This document shows positions 53,236 to 64,000 of a stretch of 64,000 nucleotides of DNA, piece by piece. Location of the stretch: contig JAGQDJ010000092.1 in assembly GCA_022885665.1 (NCBI GenBank), positions 1 to 64,000 on the forward strand, in the 5' to 3' direction. Under the pieces are notes generated by a model. It ran no database searches. It saw only the letters and a program-made list of their open reading frames with translations, and was not told the DNA's origin. This stretch comes from Triops longicaudatus. Taxonomy: Eukaryota > Arthropoda > Branchiopoda > Notostraca > Triopsidae. Made by a program: the position numbers and the translations under genes. The first letter of the stretch is position 1; each line of letters opens with the position of its first letter.

Positions 53236-56200
53236 GATTCCCTCACCCCATAACCGATTCTCTCTTTGCGATCTTGCTTCACTCTTCTTACTTGTAAGAG
53301 AAATTCACACTGCTCTGTATGCGAGAAGGGGTTATGTTTGGCGTCGTATCTCCTTTTCCTTTAATTGTATTAAAGAGAAAGAAAGCGAAGTTAATATGTA
53401 TAAATATGAGGTTGAGAGCTTGAAGGAATTTGACAATGTCGTTGACAATCGTGGTATTAACAATTGAACAGTTTTTGCACTTTCCTATGTGTTAAAAAGT
53501 GGACCATTTTAATAGGGTGTAAACTGTTACTTTTGTAATTTTGCATTGTGTTATTTGAAGGCAATAGAAGAGGAAGGGAGACAGAAAAGCGTGATATTCC
53601 AAGTGGCCAAGTTTTTCCATAATGAAGAGAATACAACTTCGTGAATTGTTTCTTTAAACTGTTGTTTTTCGTGCCTTATTAGTTCCTATTAGCTACGTTT
53701 GTTTTTTTATTTCTGTCCTTCAACCTTATCTTTACTTGTTCGTTGGAAAATGACTGTCTGGGTAATTTATAAAGTATCCTTTGGACAAGAATTCATTAAC
53801 AATGACTTAATTTTCGTAACATATGCTACTTCGTAGAAAAGCTATTAAAGGGCATTGGATTCAACAAACTTTACTGCGTTCTTCTTATTGCGTTTCGCAA
53901 ACATTTGTTTTCAGTTAATATTGTCGACTTTAACGTGCCTTAATTGAAAAATTTGTTTAAGTTCGCTTCGGGTTAACGGGGTCTTCGCCTACAACCAGTC
54001 TCCTTCCGGCGATGATGAAATTGAAGGGCGGGTGACCAAATTACAACGAGATATTGAGCTGGCGAATTCGTGATACGGTTGTATAATCTGCCGCAAGTTA
54101 TAATTTCGCTCTAACTCAATTTGAATTCCCCGAATTTTGTACAAGAAATGTGATAAATTTGCAAAACTGGATTTATTTTTAGCTTTAAAGCAATGCAAAA
54201 CTTGTGAAACATTTTGAGGTCACAGCACTCACCATTCTTTACTTTTATTCTGCGTACAAAACTCTCAGAGCTAGGAAAGGCATTTTGGAGTTACTGTCCA
54301 AAATAATTGTTAAGGTGTCAGAATTCCTTGTTGTTGCATTTGCTGTACACTTTGACTATCCCCAGTATTAAGGATTCGGCGTAAATTTCAGAAAGAGTAA
54401 AATACACATCACTGTCTGGTCTCGGAGTTACAATGCGTAGGTTGTTAATTAGCATAAGTTAACCCACTTCGTTTGCACTTGTCTCGGTGCTTAATAAGAA
54501 GTGTCGTAACAGAAAGCGCAAGGCAACCTAACGTAATGAACTACCTTACTGCCACAGCTAACATAATTTTGTCTGCAAGACTCTTCTTGGATTTCTAGAA
54601 GGCTCTAATTAAAGACGATTTTATTTACTGTATTTCATTCCTGATAACGAGTTGCTTCAAACTCTCCTTTTTTGTACCGCCAAATGAGATTTTGATTTAA
54701 TTGGTTTTTATCTATCTGCCTCACATCAAAATTTCCTTTATACATTTTTTTTAAATAACGTTATTATTTCGCGAGACCCAATTTTAACTTTCTAACTTTC
54801 ATTGAGATTAACTTTCGGTTATTTTTATTAACCTGAGTTTCGTTTACTTGCAGAACAAAAAGGAGTGGAAACGGATCTGCCAAGTGTTTTAATGTTTCAC
54901 TTAATGCACAACTAAGTTATAGTTTCAAGTTATATAAAGTAGATGAAAATGGGTATTATTGTATGTTTAGAGAAAGTTTCGAAAAATAAGAGCGAGGGAT
55001 CATTTGTTTCGCTCAAGAGAGTCAGGTCAAATAATACATTGAGTGTGCTTCGCCACAACACACTTAGCTATATTTAAAAAAAAATTTAAAAAAATTCCTT
55101 TGCGTTACTGTTCAAATTGAAATGGTTTGTTGTTTATTTATTGAAAAGAATCAAAGCAAGAATTCGGTATTAATTAATCTTTAAATTTTTTGTTTCATTC
55201 GCCTGCGTTCCAAATGATCCCGTTCTCCTCTTTCGCATAATTTCTGCTGCAAGTTCTCTGAAGGACAAAGTCTTTGATAAGCTTTCAACTGCTTAATAAT
55301 CAGAGTGTTTACTCCTGCCATTGACATTTTTGTTTGTTTGTTCTACTTTCATTTTTTTTTCCAAGCTAAACGTGTTACGCAGACCAGAATGTAAAAAAAA
55401 AAAAAAAAAAAAAACCGGTGAAGTAGGGTCGTTACAATAGCTTTAAAACTCCTGTTGCACTCGTTCTCATTTACATACTACCTTCATTTAATTCAGGGTC
55501 TCTTCCAGAATGAAGTGAACCAGTTCAGTGGCGCTCTAAACTTTTAACGACCTTACTGAACTTATCTACCCTGGTTATCAAACTACTGCACGTTAAATAA
55601 TATCCACACAACCAACTTGCAAGTAATTAATATTCCGCCCCCTTTTGCTTCGACACATCTGATTCGTTTTGTTGTTATTGTTGTTGTTTTTTTTTTTAAA
55701 AAAAGGCCTGAAATTCCCATTTCCTAAACGAAAATTCGCCGCAATTTAATCTAGAAGGCATCCTGACTTCTTCTGCCATCTACTGTTAGACGAAAACAGC
55801 TCACAGGGCTCTTTTTCCGATTTGTTTTTTCAAAACATGGTTCCTGTTTCATTATCAGAAGTATCATCATGGCCGGAGGCTTGTTTATATCAACGCCTGA
55901 AGAGTTGTCATTGCAGGGATTCAAAACAATTGCAAACTTTGTGAGAATTAAAGTAAAGACCATTTGAGTCAAAAGGTGGAAATGGCCTCGGATACCAAGG
56001 AAAAAGTGGAGTTGACCCTGCTGTGAGTGCGCACTAAGAATTCGAGTTAAAGACATTAGCAAACCTCTTGACATGGCTGCTTTTCTGAAGCACAGCCGGG
56101 GACTTTACTTTGAAAAATACGTGTGCTATTTTTTCAGAACTTATCTCGCCTCAACTCGTTAACTTCTCTTCCTTCATGCTATAACGCCATTTGGCGCAGT

Positions 56201-57395
56201 TTGCTCCGTCAGCGCATTTAGCACGAAATCTGAACTTCCTTGGTCTTGAAATTTAATGAAAGAAGAAAGAGTTTGTAAGAAGCTAATAACAGAATTACGG
56301 TAACGAAAATTTTTGGATTCTTTTTTCTCAAAACTGCTATGGGTGCCAGGGAGTTGTTGAGTGTGCGGTTTGCGTGTCAAGCAGTTGTTAGTCGACTTCA
56401 AGTATGGGTTGGCTATTATGCAAATTAAGGCCTCGCATGTGAGAGAAAGAAGAGACCTCGATTTTTTCAAGAGTTCTTTTTCTTTATATTAATGTTGGTT
56501 AGTGTTCTTAGCGGAGGATTCTTCTTCTTCGGGGAGTTAACATGGCTCGAAACAAAAACAACATACACACACACATTCTCCCAGGGAGGTCCAACTACTG
56601 TGGTCGTTGGAGAGAGCAACTTAAGCTTTTTTATGAGTTGTTGCTACTAAATTGCTAAGAGCCCGTGTGCTCTCGGGACAAGATACCAATAGTTTTGCTC
56701 CACTCCGTGGTGATGATTACGAGGCTTGGGTGCTCCACAAGTTGTTGCTTCTATTTCTTTTTATTTTGGGGGCCAAGGAGCCCACCTACCCATTAATATA
56801 CTCAAGAAGTGGCCAGACGTTTTTGGACTACGTTTTAGCTGCTTCCAGCAAGCTACTGTTTGGAATCGCCAAAACGAGATCCAGTTCGACAGATGTTAGA
56901 CACTTATGTCCATTTTGAGCTGGGAATGGGCGCTTGTCGGTCAAGACGAGCAAAAATGCGGTAAAGGTTTTGTAGAGAATTTCTATGGCTTCTGTGTCCC
57001 TAACGGTTTCTACAAACGAAGAATTTCATAACATAAAATTTAGCTATTTTGAACATATTTTGTGTAATTTTTGGTGCGTGCAATTTTTCTTACGGTAAAT
57101 CAAATTAGTATGGTTAGTATCAGGATAAAATTAGCTAAAAATGTAAGGTAAATGTACGAGAGTATTCTGTGTAAAGAGCCACCTGTGTAAATTCATTTTG
57201 TCCGTGTATACATTGTTCAAACCATGGAGACGAAATGAAGCTGATGGAGCGAACGGTTTGTTTTTGGAGAAGCTATGTATTGCAGAATCAATTTTCAATG
57301 TCGCTTGGGAATATTTGTTCAACGAAGTCAACTTTGTTGTTCTCGTTTGACTTCAGTATTGCAATCTATTCAATTTCGCTAGCGGGCAAGTGTAC
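53236..57395. other. FBXL14 3' region and intergenic sequence
   Basis: ATTAAA occurs near 53368 and again near 53843 and could serve as FBXL14 polyadenylation signals. A run of about 21 A lies at 55392-55412. No other gene recognised. Confidence 0.4.
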
Positions 57396-57398
57396 TTA

Positions 57399-58278
57399 GG
57401 CTGTGTTTCCACTGCCGGCTCAACCCGGGTGAAGTGGGATCTCAGCCCGAGTTCTTGAACTCGCCTGTTTCCGCTGGTCAAACTCGGGTTCAAAGTGGCG
57501 TTTGAGGAATGGTTGTTCGACTGCATTTCGGGTCAGGGTTGAACTCAGTAGAAGCGAGTTGAGGCACGTTTGGCGTCAAGACTGAAGAGGGGGTGACATG
57601 CAATGTAAATATAATGCATATTTCAAGTGAATGCGCAACGTTTTCGTCCTTTGTTTTCCATTACACTCGTTTTGCGAATCATGAGTGTTATAAGCACGTT
57701 TTACCAGTGAGTAAGTACTGTCAGTGAAAGTGATTTGTGAAGCTGGAAAGTGACACTTTATTTGCTTTTAGGCCAGATTTAGTTTGGCTGTTAATTTCTC
57801 TAGCCATCCGTATCATATGTTTTGATTTAAAAGAAAGCGCGCTTGTTATTAAAGTGGTAAACTGTAAGCGCGCTTGTTCTCTGTTCTTGTTAAATGTTGA
57901 ACACAGCCACCAAAATAGAAGTTTTAGTAGTGCTGTTTCCTGTTTTTGTTATGCAGAACCTTTAGTATTAGATCAGACTTACGTAATTCCAGGCAAGATG
58001 TGAAAATCAAGTCAATATTCTAAGTAAGGTGTGAATAGAAGCCTTTCTCTGTAAGACATTGAGTTTCTCTTTCATCTTCTTTTGCTTATACAAACGTCTT
58101 TTTAAATTATGTATTGTGAAATATTTGGATTGTGAAATTTTGAGTTTTTATTGATAGATATACTCAGACCTAATCTCAACTTAACTACTTGACTATTTTT
58201 CCACTTGGGAGGCGAGTTTACTAAATCCGAGTCCAGGGAACTTGACTCTCGAGTTGAGTTCGCAGTGAAGACATAGCT
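57399..58278. mobile_element. Harbinger-like non-autonomous DNA transposon
   Basis: The left end GGCTGTGTTTCCACTGC and the reverse-complemented right end AGCTATGTCTTCACTGC match with few changes. They are followed by CTCAAC(C/T)CG-type blocks and flanked on both sides by TTA (57396-57398, 58279-58281), the 3-bp target typical of PIF/Harbinger elements. 880 bp, no transposase. Internal variants of the ACTCGGGTT / GAACTCG motif recur near both ends. Confidence 0.78.
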
Positions 58279-58281
58279 TTA

Positions 58282-59944
58282 GTGTATCCAGCTACAATAC
58301 AAACGCTCCTTGCTACAAATTCATTTTCCTATTTTTCCGGTATTTTTTTTCTCACAAGATTAGCCTTCTTATTTTTCAGGTGCTGTGTTTTTAAAAAAAA
58401 AATTATAATTCCAGATACTTTCTGTTTCAGGAGTTTCGCCGCTTTATAAAATTCATTGTTGCCATAATCTTGCCATAACTTCATCTTAGTTTACTGGTGA
58501 ACTGACAATTGGCGACAGCGTGCTTCGTTAAAAAATTGAAGAAAATCACTGTTGAAATGCTGTGCATTAATTATATTAGTATTTCTCACCCCAAATTTCC
58601 TTGTTCATTCTGAATCACACTAGTCGTTGCCTTAGAATGCATTGTGACAGTATCGACACTTAAGCTTCTTTCACTGTTGCTCAGTGCGGATTGCATTTTT
58701 TATGCGAGAAGCTAAGAATAGATTTGAACTGTAGCAGCTAAGAGACTTTCATATAATCCAGTATTGGTTTGCAAAAAAGAGGCTAAATTCAAGGTAGCGG
58801 TTGTCAGGATAAATTAATTTTAAAAAAATGCTAGTCAAAGCGTAATTTTCGTTTAAGCGAGGAACAAAATATTCCTTACGGAATAGTCCTATTTTCTAAT
58901 CGCCATTAGTTCTAAAAAATGGAACATTTTTATTCTATAGTTAAAAGATAATATGAAAATTTCTGAATATCAACTGGATTAAATCTAGCAGATGTGAACA
59001 AACATAACCTTACTGTTGGCATAGTTTTGTGATATACTTTACTGTGTTCAGGAAAACATCCCCCAAACTTACTACGTAATGTGCTATGAGGGGGGTATAT
59101 ACGCAGGTGACTTTACGCTGCGTGAGAAAGTGTGCATGCTTTTTGCAGGACACTGAGCTCGTCAGCGCAAGCTGTAGAGATGGGCAACGTAAACGCACCG
59201 CTCGATCCATTTACTTTATAGTGGTGTAGTTTTGAAACGTCCTTTTATGTGACCGCTTAAAAAACAGTAAAAAAAAATATGGAAAATATTTGGTTGGTCT
59301 GTTTTTGTGTACCGCTGACTTGGTCATTGCCTAGTTTGGCCTTATGGGAAATCTGACCATGAACTGAGGTAATTATTTTTAGGCTAGCAAGGCAACAGAA
59401 AATATTTATTTTTTCTCTTACAAAGAACATTTGTGTAGAAATCCATGTTCTTTCTTTAAAGGCTCGTATGAAGGAAACATTCGTTTTTAGTTAATGCCTT
59501 TTTGTTTTGTGGCGGGTCATAGAACATTCGTGTAAGGATGGAGTGAGAGAACGCGCGAATGCTGAAAGTTTTATTAAATAATGGTTTTACGTAATGATCA
59601 CTTATCGGTAATAATTTTAAGACTATTGCGGCACAAAATTATTTTTCGTGACTCGAGATAATAATGTGGTATCTGGGATAGCACTTGATTGCTGGAATCT
59701 TTTGTTTTGTTGAATTGGTGTTGACAAAATTGCTGATGTTTTATAAAATATTGTTGAATACCTATATTTAGTTTGTTCTGTTGAATTTTATTACTTTATG
59801 TATTCTTTGGTAGTGTTTTAATTTTAGTATCGTTGAACTGCTTATTGTGTGTATTTTTCTAGAATTTTTACTCATTGTAATCGAAGTTGTAATCTTGCAT
59901 TTTGTTCGGTTGGAGTTATGGAAAGTTGCATAAGTGTTATTATG
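58282..59944. other. Intergenic, no gene seen
   Basis: AT-rich. From about 59690 rightwards the plus strand becomes strongly T/G-rich, merging into the dispersed repeat. Confidence 0.4.
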
Positions 59945-60505
59945 TGTGTCGTATGTTGTTTAATGCAAATGTTCCATTTCATCTTGTAGAATGTCGTTAT
60001 TTGTGTTCTTAATTGCTGCTCTCATTGTTGTGTCATTGAAGTGTTGTGTATTATGGTATTGATAGTTGGATTTCGTTCCGTTTTGGTCTCATGTCTTCGA
60101 AGTTGCACTGTTTCTTATTTACTATTATTGGTCTTGAGTGCTTTTATGTTTTTTACTGTTGTAACTAATGCATGCTGTTATATATTTATGTATTGTGCAT
60201 GATTTTGCTGATATATGTGGTCTAAATAAATAAAAAAATTGATTATTAACTCTTCTCTTAAATTGAGATAGTTCATTACCAAGCTTTGGGAAATAGAATC
60301 AATATTTGGAAATACACACCATTATAAGGTGATCAAATCTGACAATTTTTAGTTTTTTGATGTCCCTACTCCTGAGGGTTTCTTCTACCATTTTTAGGGA
60401 GCGTTTCTGCCACCAATTATTGGTAGGGAAACAGCCCCATCCTGGGTTCCACGGTTCTTGGTGCAATTTTCCATTATTAATAGGTAATTTTTTTATAGTG
60501 TAGAA
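59945..60505 (-). repeat. Dispersed repeat copy B
   Basis: The reverse complement aligns with 8320-8870 over its whole length (anchors listed there). On the minus strand the sequence is A/C-rich, and the bias continues to about 59690, so the full element may be longer than the alignable part. Confidence 0.8.
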
Positions 60506-63500
60506 ACTTATACTCTAATTTTTTTAGGGATCTAAGCGAGCATAACTGGCGTAGTTTTGTCACAGTAAAATAATTCAAACGACATTCGCAGCTTTCGGAA
60601 GTGACGTCACACATTGCGCAATTTTTCCCATAGTTTAAAGTTAATCTCTTTTTCAATTCAGAATGTAACCAGTTCCTGTTAATGAGAGTCAGTAATTATG
60701 CTCTTACATCTCCTTACTGCGTGTTAAGTTTGCATGACTTGCATTTCAGTTCATGTTCGACAATACCGTGAGCCTACTGGAAAATTGCCCCCCCCCCTGA
60801 AGAATTTTTCTTTCATGCCTCCAACTTCCATCTGCTGAGCCGAAAAGCGGCCATTGGCGTACAATTCTAATATGCCTAAATAGATTTTTAATGCTCCCAC
60901 CCAAAAGGGACCGCCGAAGAAGCTCAAATTATTTCCCACCCAGAGACGATTCTCTGCTACATGTATAATTTGTAATGCAATTTGTACTTTAATTCGACGC
61001 TGCCGGCGTTAAGGTCTTCTTGGCCCTTCCTTAAAAGCTCCCCTTACCTCTCATCGTCTCTTCCATGCGTCCTTTACCCCAAGCGCAATGATACTCATTA
61101 AGCTTTTCTTCGAGACCTTCCTATCAACTACTTGTTTTTCTCTCTTTTCTGTGGCTCTGTGCCTCTCGTTTGAAAAACACATGCCTAAAATTTCCCAATA
61201 GCTGCAATCTCTTTTCAGGACCTTTTATATACCTTTTAATTTCGAGCCCACCAAAAGAAAGACAAAATTCTCTAGCCATTGTAAACGCTCAAATGGGCGC
61301 ATTTGAAATTCATGATAAGTCCCATGCCGAAATTGTTATTTAATTGTAGTAAATTAGCTCACTGCCGCCCTTCTTTTTACTCGCCGAATTTTTCCGTCTC
61401 CGGCCATTGTTAACTCGCCCCAGCGTCGTCTGGTAAAGAAAATTTCAATGATTTGTGACCTTATATGGTCTCTAGTGCTGCGTATTTCTTGCTGTCAGTG
61501 CTTGAAAAGAAAGTACAGGTGGACAATAACGATCGTTAATTACACGTAGCGTAGTTTACTTCAGTGACCAACTTTGGCGGACAAGACAATGAGCATTGAA
61601 GAAAGACATGTTCTTTTTCAAAGCCTGCGGGATAAAAATTCAACAGATGACGCTGTTTCTTTTGCAAGTTATGCTTATTCAACCAATTGAAAAAGGAAAA
61701 ATAAGGTAATGAAGTTACGAGAAAAGGTAACGGACACGCGTAGAGAAATGCGGCAAAGGGTCAAAGGTTAAAACTCTCCCCTGTTGGTGAGTTCTTTATC
61801 ATTTTTGGCACAGCGCGAATAATGAAGTGAAAGGCGTTAAACATGTGTTAACGAGCTTATTGTTGAGCCAGACAATCTGCCATTTTTTATGTCGAGTGCA
61901 GCAGCAGCATCTCAATCTGCTGAAGGTACTTTTTAAAAACATTTTCGTTCTCTTTTTAGTTTATTTCAAAAATATTTCATTTTCAAGAACGTTATCAATA
62001 CTTATTAAAACTTAACGCATAAACACGACGAAATCTCAAATAAAACTTGTAATAATGAAATCAAATTTTTAAAGCAAACTCGAGCACGATATCAGGCTCA
62101 CAAGATTTTGAAAGTGAGCACAGCAGCTGAATCTGTTTAATCCAAGCTATTTCTATTTCTCAAGAAAATGGAACATCCAATCTCTTGTGTTACTTTCTGC
62201 TAAATTAAAAGAGCCCTGGTGTGAGAAAGCAAAGCCTTGCAAATAAAGATTTACTGCCGACCAAATACTTGAGTATTCCTGGATGAAAAGAATCGTTTGT
62301 AAGAAACAATCTGACACAACAGCTGTTTTGCACTTCTTATGTAGACAAAGCTCAGTAACTTTTTTCGGTATCTCTTATATCGTGGTTAAGAAATTTTTAT
62401 TATTAAAAAGGGTTTTACTGATCAAAAGGGTTGACATATTGTATAAGAAGGTGCTAAAATTAATCCTGTACCTTATTATCAGCTATCAGATAATTCTTTT
62501 ATCCCTCACATCCATGGTCGGCTGTGTTTCTACGTCAAAGAGAAGATTTTTGGTAATGTTAATGTTTTTTTGTGTGTTTTAACTTAAAGGAATCGCTTTT
62601 AGAGGAAGCTCGTGCGTTGATAACATCGCAGAATTTTCCTCCTTCTCTTAGATCCGGGTGAAGAATTTCGGTGACGAGATTCTTACTCAAAAACCACGGC
62701 AGTTAAGAAAGACATAAAAATGATTTAAATTAAGCTCCTGATCCGCACTGGAGTTTGGACACAGAAGGCGTCCCTTTGTCATTCGACGTATTTAGAATTA
62801 ACAGTCACAAGACTTGAATTCAGGCTGACTAAGCTGTACTGAAGCACTCAGTGTGGAATTCAGGAAACAATGAAATTTGTATGACAGTTTTTACTTGTGT
62901 CTCAATCAAGAACCAAAATGGGACAGTCGAAGAAAGGTTTAGCCGAGTGAGGGGCGAGAATTTCATTACTGGCAACAACAAAAATTTCTCTGTTGCCTGG
63001 CGGAATTTTCGGCGAGGTTCCTGCAGGGAAACCATACAATAGTAACTTATGGGATATAAAAAATTCGTGTACTCCTTTCGAATTGATTCGAGATAGCCCC
63101 AATGACATAAAGCACCCCATTATTTGATGTTTCTTACATCCGGGCCCTAGTGGATATTTGTTGGCTAAGGAGACATTTCATTCACAAGTTACAGGCGTTT
63201 AGGTATTCCTCATAGAACAAAATCCTCTTCAAGTGTAAACCGTTTGTAATACACGTTTATTCACTGTCTCTTACATAAGGGCTCTACTCTATTTTTCCGT
63301 AAGGGAAAGTGTTGTGAAAGCATTTATGTATGCTATCTGACAAATACTCCTTACGAATACTTTCTAAGAGTATCTGTAAAACAGACTATTTTTTCCAAAA
63401 CTATCTGACTCTATTAATTCAAACGTTCCATAATAATTAAAACTGAAATTTCTAAAATTTAGCGGTTTCTTACTTGAAATTGTTGCTATTTGCCTCGCCC

Positions 63501-64000
63501 GGACAAGTGAAGTTAACCCCAAAATTAAAAAAAAAATAATGAAATAATTTTCGTTTTGTTGAAAAATGAATTGTTTACGTGTCTAATATATCCGACGTAA
63601 ATGGGAAAAAGTGTAAGAAAGGGCGTCTCCGAAATACCCGTTTACGGAAATAGGATTCTTGGTGGGGAACGAGGGTGAGGATTACGATTTTGAGTAACTG
63701 CTTTTTTTATCATAAAAAGGCAAGGAGTGTTATAGGAAGAAGAGATTAAGATGAGAGCGTCAAGTATTTGGAAAGCAATTTGCAATTGTCAGACAAGTTG
63801 TCAGAAGTGGCAAGTGAAGAAAGCCAGATGCGTTTTTGTGCAAGTCGTTAAAAATGTTCCCTCCCCAAAGTGCTTACTATTATAGATAATAAAAATTCTT
63901 GGCTTGGAGCAACCAGAGTTTTTGCTTCTGACTTCTTCTTCTGGCTTCTTCCCTAGGCTTTTCTTCTCCTTTTATTCAACTTTTATAAAATGCAAGCGTG
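60506..64000. other. Intergenic, no gene seen
   Basis: Contains a C-run near 60787-60797 and otherwise AT-rich sequence. No recognisable protein, RNA gene or mobile-element end was found. Confidence 0.4.

Noticed and set aside
1..64000. CRISPR arrays, bacterial operons or riboswitches
   Set aside because: The window is clearly eukaryotic; no regularly spaced short repeats of that kind were seen.

Overview
This is an AT-rich animal nuclear window. It contains multi-exon genes with GT..AG introns, LTR and non-LTR retrotransposons, cut-and-paste DNA transposon relics, and long stretches without genes. An arthropod or close ecdysozoan is the best guess. The Wnt5 gene carries the protostome-style SLVTCWQQL segment and a long N-terminal region, and a degenerate CCTAA (TTAGG, arthropod telomere-type) array lies near 33.7-34.3 kb. 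I cannot name the species.

Layout. 1-330 is the end of a DNA transposon running off the window. 1252-6680 is a full-length Ty3/gypsy LTR retrotransposon on the minus strand, with 4-bp target duplications and nearly identical LTRs. It sits in the first intron of a sushi-domain membrane receptor gene (plus strand, exons from 6704 to 9449). A second, decayed sushi paralog that keeps its signal-peptide exon follows at 10109-10631. It has a frameshift and is cut off by a MITE-like repeat. 11260-13260 is a LINE reverse-transcriptase remnant split by a 1.34-kb hAT-type element. That element contains an exact 142-bp duplication around a single N.

14571-31167 is a complete seven-exon Wnt5 gene on the minus strand (536 codons), with a 12.3-kb first intron. 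That intron holds a degenerate ~128-bp tandem repeat and a pogo-like MITE. 51880-53235 is a single-exon FBXL14 (Drosophila Ppa-type) F-box/LRR gene on the plus strand. Further DNA-transposon relics lie at 38986-39683 (pogo/Tigger-like termini) and 57399-58278 (Harbinger-like). A diverged dispersed repeat occurs twice in opposite orientation, inside the sushi gene's long intron (8320-8870) and at 59945-60505.

The host genes do not form an operon or a common pathway. Wnt5 is a secreted signalling ligand, FBXL14 is a substrate receptor of an SCF ubiquitin ligase, and the sushi protein looks like a cell-surface receptor. Exon joins were worked out by hand from reading phase and splice signals; no transcript or database evidence was available.
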